Of a stretch of DNA of 11,278 nt, positions 1 through 6,049 are shown piece by piece (position 1 is the first letter of the stretch; each line of letters begins with the position of its first letter). Location of the stretch: NCBI GenBank assembly GCA_964502735.1, contig CAZCYD010000076.1, positions 1 to 11,278 of the forward strand. The letters are read 5' to 3'. The stretch is from JACKAN01 sp964502735 (lineage in GTDB: Bacteria; Bdellovibrionota; Bdellovibrionia; Bdellovibrionales; UBA1609). Made by a program: the position numbers and the translations under genes. The notes under the pieces were generated by a model. The model did no database searches and was not told the DNA's origin. It saw only the letters and a program-made list of their open reading frames with translations.

Positions 1-245
1 TTTGACACGGTTGGACCTGACTAGTAAACGGCACTAAAGTCGGGGCTCAGGTCACAAATTATAGCACAAATAGGATGCTGTAAAAATAGCCCACTTTACC
101 TCCAAAAACTAGAGCGTTAGATAAACATTCTGCTCCAAATAAACGAGTTAAGTCCTTTTATTTTTTAAGAATAACAAAGCTCTCGCACACAAGACTAGCA
201 GTTAATATTATTTATGACTATTAAGGGACTATAGTCCTTAGGCCC
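1..245. other. Gene-free left edge with inverted repeats
   Basis: No open frame of useful length was found on either strand. A TTGACA hexamer lies at 2-7 on the plus strand, but no convincing -10 and no plus-strand gene follow it. A perfect 7-bp inverted repeat, GACCTGA (14-20) and TCAGGTC (47-53), encloses 26 nt and could fold as a hairpin in RNA. The right end carries the nested stem-loop listed separately. The stretch is best read as the 3' flank of the minus-strand operon; a small RNA is possible but unsupported. Confidence 0.5.
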
Positions 246-249
246 TTAA
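221..249 (-). terminator. Nested stem-loop at the 3' end of the CoA-binding gene
   Basis: TTAAGGG (221-227) pairs with CCCTTAA (243-249), the right arm covering the stop codon. Inside lies the 12-nt perfect palindrome GGACTATAGTCC (226-237). The position fits transcription termination or 3'-end protection of the minus-strand operon. However, no U-tract follows on the minus strand, so it is not a classical intrinsic terminator. Confidence 0.3.
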
Positions 250-659
250 GTAAATAGGCGCTCATATTCGATGTGTGGACACCGATTAGAAATAACCTTG
301 ATGCCAGCTTGCTCAGCTTTTTTCTCTGCCTCTGGGTGGCTCACACCCAACTGAAGCCATAGCACTTCAACGCCACCAAGATTTATAATGTCTTCGACAA
401 TTTCTGGGATCCTTTCAGACTTTTGAAACACATCAACAAATTTTCGATAATTAACTGGAACCTCAGATAAATGTGAATAGATTTTAAATCCTGAAATTTC
501 ATCGTATTGAGGGTAAACCCCCACAATATCATACCCTTTGCTTTTTAAAAATAACGGAACCTTGTGACTTGGCCTATCAGGTTTTGGACTTAAGCCCAAA
601 ACTACCAGCTGTTTATAATTTTCTAATATTTTTTTAATTTCAACATCTGTCATATTCAT
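246..659 (-). CDS. CoA-binding domain protein (YccU-like family)
   Basis: A 137-aa single-domain protein of the small CoA-binding Rossmann family (CoA_binding_2 type), presumed cytosolic. The glycine loop and following helix are seen as LGLSPKPDRPSHKV (residues 21-34), and strand 2 as GYDIVGVYP. The later VLWLQLGVSHPEAE segment and the C-terminal NRCPHIEYERL motif are typical of the family, where the usual form is DRCxxxExxRL; here Asn replaces the first Asp. The length matches the family. The start is the ATG at 659, because GGAGAAAG lies just upstream; the longer frame would begin at an unsupported TTG. It follows the FAH-family gene by 26 bp on the same strand, so the two are probably co-transcribed. 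Members bind CoA in vitro, but the physiological role is generally unknown. Confidence 0.88.
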   Translation of the reverse strand: MNMTDVEIKKILENYKQLVVLGLSPKPDRPSHKVPLFLKSKGYDIVGVYPQYDEISGFKIYSHLSEVPVNYRKFVDVFQKSERIPEIVEDIINLGGVEVLWLQLGVSHPEAEKKAEQAGIKVISNRCPHIEYERLFT

Positions 660-660
660 A

Positions 661-668
661 CTTTCTCC
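661..668 (-). promoter_or_regulatory. Ribosome binding site deciding the CoA-binding gene start
   Basis: On the minus strand this reads GGAGAAAG, one base before the ATG at 659-657, with the GGAG core 5 bases from it. It supports that ATG over the upstream TTG at 710 that opens the longest frame. Confidence 0.65.
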
Positions 669-685
669 ACGTATGTTTAATATTT

Positions 686-1285
686 CTATTGTCTTCCTTC
701 GCAAATCCAATTAACAACGATTTTGTGCCCAGATGTTGACATCGCAATTGCATGAAATTGATCTCCAGGATGAATAAGTCCAACTCCTGAAGGTGTACCT
801 GTTAAAAGATAATCGCCCGGACACACCGGAAGCGATTCAACTATGTAGGTTCGTAAATACTCAAAACTAAAGATCATATCTCGCGTATCACCGTGCTGAC
901 ACAATTTAGAATTAATTCGAAGCTCAAAATTGAAATGAGGCACTTGTCCCGAAATATCGATGGCAGCAGAAAGGGGGCAGCTCTGTTTAAATGATTTTGC
1001 AATTGTCCATGGCTGGCCAAGAGATTTTAGCTCTCTTTGTAAATCGCGAGCCGTTAAATCTAAAGCTAGAGCGACACCATTGAATTCCAATTTTTCACCA
1101 AATCTTAAGGCTATTTCTAGCTCATAGTTGACTTCACTACTGTGACTCGGAAGTTTAAATTTTTCTTCCAATACGGCAGCACTCCCTGATTTAAGAAAAA
1201 TTAATGGCTTTTCAGGAATTAAATTGCCAAGCTCAGCAGCATGCTCTTTATAATTTCGACCCACGGCCCAAATGTTATTAATCAT
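686..1285 (-). CDS. Fumarylacetoacetate hydrolase family protein (acylpyruvase-like)
   Basis: A 199-aa protein of the short FAH family (YcgM/FAHD1 type), which hydrolyses acylpyruvates or decarboxylates oxaloacetate using a divalent metal. Visible signatures: the N-terminal GRNYKEHAAELG (9-20); the acidic metal ligands in NYELEIAL (E55, E57) and in ALDLTARDLQ (D76); the catalytic-region lysine in WTIAKSFKQSCPLS (K97); and the C-terminal LLTGTPSGVG loop. The SCPLS segment is closer to YcgM-type acylpyruvases than to true fumarylacetoacetases. Length is normal and the domain looks complete. The ATG at 1285 is preceded only by a weak GAGGG about 13 nt upstream. It is the first gene of a two-gene operon with the CoA-binding protein. 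The exact substrate cannot be read from sequence. Confidence 0.9.
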   Translation of the reverse strand: MINNIWAVGRNYKEHAAELGNLIPEKPLIFLKSGSAAVLEEKFKLPSHSSEVNYELEIALRFGEKLEFNGVALALDLTARDLQRELKSLGQPWTIAKSFKQSCPLSAAIDISGQVPHFNFELRINSKLCQHGDTRDMIFSFEYLRTYIVESLPVCPGDYLLTGTPSGVGLIHPGDQFHAIAMSTSGHKIVVNWICEGRQ

Positions 1286-1509
1286 AACTAGAAAATACCC
1301 TCATCATCCTAGTTTGACTACAATAATGATTAAATTGTGAATTTCTCGTCCAACTTAATTAAGTGGAGCTTTTTTGCAACATTTCCCAATAAATGAATTC
1401 CGTCTTGTGTCGCAAACTGGTAGGTTCCTTTATGACCTCAGGAATGCACAGCTAATTAATTATGAATTTGCAAAGCAAACTTAAATTGTGCTAACACAAG
1501 AACTGTGTC

Positions 1510-1565
1510 GGGGTGGACTACAGGCAGAGTGGGGTGGAGAGTCAAAATTGAACAAATTTTATAAT
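1510..1565 (+). promoter_or_regulatory. Candidate activator-dependent promoter of the radical SAM gene
   Basis: A perfect TATAAT lies at 1560-1565 with no TTGACA-like hexamer 16-18 nt upstream. Instead, two identical GGGGTGGA boxes occur at 1510-1517 and 1531-1538, spaced 21 bp start to start (two helical turns). The second box sits just upstream of where a -35 would be. G-rich octamers stand out in this AT-rich region. The layout matches promoters where a direct-repeat activator replaces the -35. Transcription would start near 1572 and give a leader of about 150 nt containing the ATAG repeat. The regulator's identity is unknown. Confidence 0.4.
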
Positions 1566-1609
1566 TTATTCTCCCATTTAAATACTCTACTGTTACCACC
1601 ATAGACTAA

Positions 1610-1622
1610 ATAACTGAGTTAT
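1610..1622. promoter_or_regulatory. 6-1-6 inverted repeat in the radical SAM leader
   Basis: ATAACT-G-AGTTAT is a perfect inverted repeat with a one-base centre. It lies downstream of the proposed transcription start and upstream of the ATAG repeat. It could be an operator for a dimeric repressor; it is too tight to form a hairpin loop with all pairs intact. Chance occurrence in AT-rich DNA is possible. Confidence 0.25.
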
Positions 1623-1661
1623 CAAACGAGAGTAGCTAAAATTAATAAGCATAATATAAAC

Positions 1662-1719
<58 letters not shown>

Positions 1720-1723
1720 CAAG

Positions 1724-3064
1724 ATGGATCAAAACGAAGTAGAAGACGCTCGAAGCTATAAAAAAACACTTGATAATATATCCCCCTCGTTTTGTACGGT
1801 AAAGTGGCGCCACGCCACCATTAATTTTTCATCTGGCTTTGTCAAAAGCTGTTGCCACCTTCCCTTTCGCCCTTGGCAGCCTGAAAACTTAAAAAACTCA
1901 AAGCAACTTCACGAGACTGATGCAGACCAACAGGAACGAACACAAATGTTAAATGGAGTTCGACCCGACAACTGCAGAGATTGCTTTACTGTGGAGGATC
2001 ATGGCCATTTGAGTGATCGAATTTTATGGAGCCATAAACCTTGGATGAAGTTTGCTAAGAACTCAGAAATTGATAAATTTACTGAATATGCTAAAAACCC
2101 CAAGTGGATAGAGCTTACTTTTTCCAATGTCTGCAATATGATGTGTTCCTATTGTTCACCAATTTTTTCAACAAAGTGGCTTCAAGAAATTAGGGAGCAT
2201 GGTCCCTACCCACTAGACAAACCTCACAATAGCCTAGATGGCCTCCAGAAATTTGATTTTAATGAAAAGTTCGACCCCCAACCACTGCTAGAACAATTTT
2301 GGTCTTGGTTCAAGACTATTTATTCTGATTTAAATCTCGTAAAAATCACTGGCGGAGAACCTCTTTTAAGTCCAGACACCTTCAAAATGATGGAATGGCT
2401 TATTGAAAACCCAAACCCAGAACTCACGCTTGGAGTCAACTCCAACCTGTCTGTCAAAAAAGAGCTTTGGAACAAATTTCTGTTATTAGCTGAGTCTCTA
2501 AAAGACAACAATTCTCTTCATGCTCTTTATCTTCACCCCAGTTTAGACTCTTTTGGAAAAAGAGCTGAGTATATAAGATACGGCCTGAACTTTCAGCTTT
2601 TTGATTCTAACTTGAGGGCTTTCTTGGACAAACAACTCGGCAATGTTGTAATTACTTGTACCTTAAATAATCTCTCATTAGGTGGCATCCTTGATTTTTG
2701 GAAATACGTTCTGGGGCTTAAACGTATCTATGGAAAAGAAGGTTGTTGGATCAGTGTTTCTTTTGAACCTCTTCACGCCCCTTATTGGCAAAGTATACGC
2801 ATTTTACCTCCCTCATTTCGGCGATATTTAGAAGAAGTTCTTATCTTCATGCACCAAAACAAGGGACCCAGTGAAACGGCTTTTTCTGATCTTGAAATTC
2901 TGGGGGTAGAAAGGGCTTTAGATCTTATGAAAGCTGGGAGCTCTACAGCCGATTATGAAAAGAATCGATTTATCCAGTTTTTCGATGAGCACGATCGAAG
3001 ACGGGGCACTAACCTACGATCTACCTTCCCAGAAATATTACCTTGGATAAATAATTCGCTATAG
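1724..3064 (+). CDS. Twitch-domain radical SAM protein
   Basis: A 446-aa radical SAM enzyme. The [4Fe-4S]/SAM motif is FSNVCNMMCSYCSP (C137, C141, C144; CX3CX2C), and the SAM-binding GGEP is at 210-213 in LVKITGGEPLLSP. In front of the core, residues 24-99 hold a cysteine set (C24, the CC pair 43-44, C84, C87) followed by an E-x2-G-x2-S-x-R segment. This resembles the twitch half-SPASM domain that binds an auxiliary iron-sulfur cluster in proteins annotated as twitch domain-containing radical SAM proteins. The family is mostly of unknown substrate; SPASM/twitch relatives often modify peptides, sugars or cofactors. The gene stands alone on its strand and is preceded by the ATAG repeat. ATG at 1724 has AGGA four bases upstream. 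No substrate can be assigned; a surface-glycan role is inferred only from neighbouring glycosyltransferases. Confidence 0.85.
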   Translation: MDQNEVEDARSYKKTLDNISPSFCTVKWRHATINFSSGFVKSCCHLPFRPWQPENLKNSKQLHETDADQQERTQMLNGVRPDNCRDCFTVEDHGHLSDRILWSHKPWMKFAKNSEIDKFTEYAKNPKWIELTFSNVCNMMCSYCSPIFSTKWLQEIREHGPYPLDKPHNSLDGLQKFDFNEKFDPQPLLEQFWSWFKTIYSDLNLVKITGGEPLLSPDTFKMMEWLIENPNPELTLGVNSNLSVKKELWNKFLLLAESLKDNNSLHALYLHPSLDSFGKRAEYIRYGLNFQLFDSNLRAFLDKQLGNVVITCTLNNLSLGGILDFWKYVLGLKRIYGKEGCWISVSFEPLHAPYWQSIRILPPSFRRYLEEVLIFMHQNKGPSETAFSDLEILGVERALDLMKAGSSTADYEKNRFIQFFDEHDRRRGTNLRSTFPEILPWINNSL

Positions 3065-3099
3065 TGAATTGCTATAATGCCGTTGTTATAGTGCCGTTG
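3060..3099. repeat. Short degenerate tandem repeat at the radical SAM stop codon
   Basis: TATAATGCCGTTG (3073-3085) and TATAGTGCCGTTG (3087-3099) are 13-nt units differing at one base, with a 14-bp period. A weaker third unit, TATAGTGAATTG (3060-3071), overlaps the stop codon. CTATAA (3072-3077) and TTATAG (3086-3091) also form a 6-bp stem with an 8-nt loop. No T-run follows, so a terminator role between these convergent genes is unproven. Confidence 0.6.
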
Positions 3100-3121
3100 A
3101 GTGCCACTCTGAACTTAATAA

Positions 3122-4927
3122 TTATTTGCATAGACCATCAAATTTCAGACTCAATGGTTTTTTAGGGAAATTAAAAGCTCCATCAGGAAGTTTTTGCAAG
3201 CCTGTTTTTTGATAGTAAAATTCCATAGTAGGGAACTGACAATAAGCTCCTCCATTGGAATAGAATATATCTATTCCAACTGCAAAAATGCCCGTTAGAG
3301 TTTCTCCCCCGCAAAGGCCACTAAAGCTTGAGTCAGATGGAAAGGATTGTAAAACGTGGGTCAATGAAGAGGGTACATTATCATAGCCCGTAAGCTTCTT
3401 AAAGCTCTGCATACTTGAAAACTGACAGTAGGTTCCTGCGGCACTTAATGATGTTTTTTCATATATGGAGCTACCAACGCTAATGAAAGCGCGCTCAGTT
3501 GGAGTTGGAGTTGGAGTTGGAGTTGGAGTTGGAGTTGGAGTTGGAGTTGGAGTTGGGCTAAAAACTTCACTTATAAAATCTGGATCGAGATTGATTTTTT
3601 TGCGAAACAAATAACGACCATAATCATTCTGACCCCCACTGAGATGTGTGTAGTACAGATGAACCTGGTTTCCTGTTTCCATAAAATTTCTATCCGTGGC
3701 CTCGTGGTCAAAAACTGACAGGTAAGGATTCGCATCTGAGGTCTCCGGCAGAGCTACAATTGGCCCTCTTTCAAAGGCTGGCGAGGCCAAGCTCTTACTA
3801 CCAGTGAAAACAACCAGTCCATGTTCAAAACTAAAGCCAAACAAAAGCCAAACGCCTGAATCCTTGTGATATAAAACAGATTGAGCCATCATAGTTGTTG
3901 GGGCTACTTGCTTATATGGGTCGGCCTCTCTTTCGAAAAAAACCTTGGGTTGTAACCCTGAGATATTGCCGACAAAACCACTTGGTTTGATCCAGCCTTG
4001 CGAAGTATAAATTTCCCAATGCGATAATGTTTTTAAAGAGGAGGTTCTTATCATCACCACCCCTGTTTTTAAATTGTCAGAGTTTACAGTTTGAACTCCT
4101 CGATAATCCACAAATGCATAATAATACTCTCCCTCTTTTACAATATTTGACGGATGGAAAAAACCATAATGGCCAAAATTAATTCCATTCGGATTTGACT
4201 TTGAAGGTTCTGGCACTATTGCAAGCCTGTGACTATTTGGCTTTCCACTAATGGAGTAAGGCTGATATCCTGCTGGCAAAAAAGTTTCGCCCCCTGTATC
4301 CGAAACCAGTGGAATGATAGTGTTTATCCAACCTCTGTTGTATTGTTTGTTTGTATTTATGTTGTATTCAGGATTACAGTTTACATAGTACTCATGATGA
4401 GATAAGGAAAAAACCGTCTTGCCCTCCGACCAAAAACCTAATAACCAAAAAGCATTGTCATAATCAGGCTCAGCTTTGTCAGAGCCACACCCCCCTGAAC
4501 GATGGTGCCATCTGTCCACACCTGAAGAATCCTGCACACTTGTGGAAGAGTCAAAAATAGACCTCTTGTCCACCTTCCATGAGTTTGGCTGATCCCAAGA
4601 GGCAACACTGACTCTGTAATTCTGCTTATGAGGGATGTTAAAGTAAATATCTCCATGCTCATTTCGCCAAGGACGGATGGGCCCATCAAATACAGCCCCT
4701 TGAACCCCACCAGATTTAAAACTGTATAAACCTTCGGCCTGTTTATTGCGATCAAAAACCATCGTTCCTTCAGAAACACTCACCTGACTTGAGGCCAATA
4801 AGAACTCAGTCTCATTATTCAAATCAGCCTGTTGTTTAATCGATTTCATCTGACCACAATTCTGAAAAAAACTGATAGCAATACTGGCGAAAATTAAAAA
4901 GGTCAAAACTGATGTGAAACTCTTCAT
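3122..4927 (-). CDS. Lipoprotein A: probable beta-propeller head, (PT)10 linker, two Cys-pair repeats
   Basis: A 601-aa predicted lipoprotein. A hydrophobic signal (residues 1-23) ends in SFFQNCG, with C24 the likely lipidated cysteine. The lipobox is non-canonical, with Asn before Cys and Phe at -3. Residues about 45-455 are rich in aromatic beta-strand segments; the HPSN stretch at 258-261, followed by a YYYAFVDY strand, recalls five-bladed propellers of glycoside-hydrolase-like proteins, but no catalytic triad was identified. A perfect (Pro-Thr)10 linker follows (458-477). Two related C-terminal units come last (about 480-539 and 547-600), each with YCQF..M..TG and ending in GLC (C501/C539, C563/C600), probably disulfide-bonded. 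The ATG at 4927 is preferred over the TTG two codons earlier; neither has a clear Shine-Dalgarno. It converges on the radical SAM gene and diverges from the 319-aa gene. Confidence 0.8.
   Translation of the reverse strand: MKSFTSVLTFLIFASIAISFFQNCGQMKSIKQQADLNNETEFLLASSQVSVSEGTMVFDRNKQAEGLYSFKSGGVQGAVFDGPIRPWRNEHGDIYFNIPHKQNYRVSVASWDQPNSWKVDKRSIFDSSTSVQDSSGVDRWHHRSGGCGSDKAEPDYDNAFWLLGFWSEGKTVFSLSHHEYYVNCNPEYNINTNKQYNRGWINTIIPLVSDTGGETFLPAGYQPYSISGKPNSHRLAIVPEPSKSNPNGINFGHYGFFHPSNIVKEGEYYYAFVDYRGVQTVNSDNLKTGVVMIRTSSLKTLSHWEIYTSQGWIKPSGFVGNISGLQPKVFFEREADPYKQVAPTTMMAQSVLYHKDSGVWLLFGFSFEHGLVVFTGSKSLASPAFERGPIVALPETSDANPYLSVFDHEATDRNFMETGNQVHLYYTHLSGGQNDYGRYLFRKKINLDPDFISEVFSPTPTPTPTPTPTPTPTPTPTERAFISVGSSIYEKTSLSAAGTYCQFSSMQSFKKLTGYDNVPSSLTHVLQSFPSDSSFSGLCGGETLTGIFAVGIDIFYSNGGAYCQFPTMEFYYQKTGLQKLPDGAFNFPKKPLSLKFDGLCK
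3497..3556 (-). repeat. Hexanucleotide repeat, 10 perfect copies (Pro-Thr linker)
   Basis: Ten identical AGTTGG units on the plus strand (CCAACT on the coding strand) encode (Pro-Thr)10 in lipoprotein A. Codon identity in every unit shows recent expansion by slippage rather than selection on protein alone. Six-base units keep the frame, so copy changes would alter linker length only. Confidence 0.97.
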
Positions 4928-4981
4928 ATTCAAATTATGTTATCTATTTAATTTGATAAAAACAAAGTCTTAATCACAATG

Positions 4982-4994
4982 TCTCAATTTGAGA
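4982..4994. promoter_or_regulatory. 6-1-6 inverted repeat in a divergent intergenic region
   Basis: TCTCAA-T-TTGAGA is a perfect inverted repeat with a one-base centre. It extends to 19 nt with one mismatched pair (4979-4997). It lies between the divergent lipoprotein A and 319-aa genes, 10 bp upstream of a TTGACA hexamer, a reasonable place for an operator. Its binding protein is unknown. Confidence 0.35.
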
Positions 4995-5004
4995 TATTCG
5001 GGAG

Positions 5005-5034
5005 TTGACACCTGACTAATTGCAATACCATAAA
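5005..5034 (+). promoter_or_regulatory. Distal promoter candidate for the 319-aa gene
   Basis: Perfect TTGACA (5005-5010), an 18-nt spacer and CATAAA (5029-5034, 4 of 6 matches). It would start transcription near 5041. A second TTGACA occurs exactly 50 bp downstream, and both are followed by GACT at the same offset. Confidence 0.35.
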
Positions 5035-5054
5035 TGAATAAATAAGGTTCTCCA

Positions 5055-5081
5055 TTGACAACAGACTCCTTCGCTTATTAT
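5055..5081 (+). promoter_or_regulatory. Proximal promoter candidate giving a near-leaderless mRNA
   Basis: Perfect TTGACA (5055-5060), a 15-nt spacer and TATTAT (5076-5081, 5 of 6). Only 8 nt separate the -10 from the ATG at 5090, so transcription would begin at or next to the start codon. No Shine-Dalgarno is visible, which fits leaderless initiation. The 15-nt spacing is shorter than ideal. Confidence 0.42.
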
Positions 5082-5089
5082 CTCTTGCT

Positions 5090-6049
5090 ATGGAACTAAA
5101 AATCAGAGTTGTCTTTGCAAGAAGATCTTCAAAACTCGAAGATCAAAGTGAAACCCTGCCTCTAGAGTGGACTCTAAGTCCGACTCCAATAGCTCTTAAG
5201 TACTACAAAGCCCTTCAAAAAGTTACAGCAACGGATTATATGTATCGAAGAGATCGGTTTTATGGATTTGCCGATACTTTTTTTACAGAAGAATACATAC
5301 GCAATGAATTAAATAAGTGCATAGATATCATAAATTCTTATCACCCAAATCTTATAACTGAAAAACTAGAAAAAGACTGCGATCAAGAAAAAATGAACCA
5401 GCTTCATAGATATTTTGAGATCTACAGGGGGCCAATCCTCAATCCTCATAAAATATATGAAAATGGAGACGTCAACCTCAGAGAGGCCTTTGATAACTTT
5501 AATCTTCTAATCCATAGATATGAGGATGGTGGTTTTAGCAAAAGAAACACCGAAGTTGAGAGTCCAAAATTTTATGTAAACTTTGGTCTATCTGAAAGTG
5601 CTCCCCGCTACCCTCTGGAGGACGAAGATTATAAGCACTTTGGCTTTGAAATCTCATTCGGATCTTGGGTAATAAACTACTGCGAAGCTGGAAAACCACT
5701 TCATGATATTTGGAGAGATGATGATGCAAATATCGGACATGAAGCTATTTTACCACTGCGCTACTACTCAGCTGATGGACTAATTACTTTTGGTTCTGAG
5801 ACCTCAAAAAATGAGGCTAAAAACAAGATGGCTGAATTCCATAGTTGGTGGGATAAGAATTCTCAAGCCTTATCTGAGCTTGGATTCCACAAGAACGATC
5901 CTAAAAACTCTATCGGCCACATAGTGGTTGCTGAACTCAACCGCAGTCACCCTATAATTAAACACCTCAATGAAAAGGAGATCGTTGACCTTATTTCGAA
6001 CTACCAATGGGTCAATAAAGTGGAGTGCCTGGATTACACACGCGTATAA
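5090..6049 (+). CDS. Conserved-looking hypothetical protein with paired N-x-x-H…E motifs
   Basis: A 319-aa soluble protein without signal peptide or membrane segment. I do not recognise a named family. Two similar segments stand out: NQLHRYFE (103-110) and NLLIHRYE (138-145), each an Asn, a His and a Glu on one helix face, which could be ligands or a catalytic pair. Further motif-like stretches are FGSWVINYCEAGKPL (190-204), the acidic WRDDD (208-212) and LPLRYYSAD (221-229). From memory, proteins with this LHxxFE/IHRxE pattern occur beside twitch or SPASM radical SAM genes in marine bacteria and phages; this is unverified. The ATG at 5090 lies 8 nt after a -10 candidate. The 3' end overlaps the convergent fusion gene by 16 bp. 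It may act with the radical SAM or glycosyltransferase proteins (inference). Confidence 0.78.
   Translation: MELKIRVVFARRSSKLEDQSETLPLEWTLSPTPIALKYYKALQKVTATDYMYRRDRFYGFADTFFTEEYIRNELNKCIDIINSYHPNLITEKLEKDCDQEKMNQLHRYFEIYRGPILNPHKIYENGDVNLREAFDNFNLLIHRYEDGGFSKRNTEVESPKFYVNFGLSESAPRYPLEDEDYKHFGFEISFGSWVINYCEAGKPLHDIWRDDDANIGHEAILPLRYYSADGLITFGSETSKNEAKNKMAEFHSWWDKNSQALSELGFHKNDPKNSIGHIVVAELNRSHPIIKHLNEKEIVDLISNYQWVNKVECLDYTRV

Noticed and set aside
2..30. TTGACA at the left edge as a promoter for a small RNA
   Set aside because: The hexamer 17 nt downstream (TAAACG) is a poor -10, and no terminator or conserved structure is evident.
1350..1375. Stem followed by TTTTTT (plus strand) resembling an intrinsic terminator
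   Set aside because: The stem is only about 6 bp with a bulge and AT-rich, and there is no plus-strand gene upstream to terminate.
1467..1499. Two adjacent short inverted repeats as a riboswitch or CRISPR remnant
   Set aside because: The stems are only 5 bp, the two repeats differ in sequence, and they lie upstream of the proposed transcription start.
4438..4779. Second minus-strand frame of 113 codons inside lipoprotein A
   Set aside because: It is a shifted-frame shadow of the longer gene, which has a signal peptide and coherent domains.
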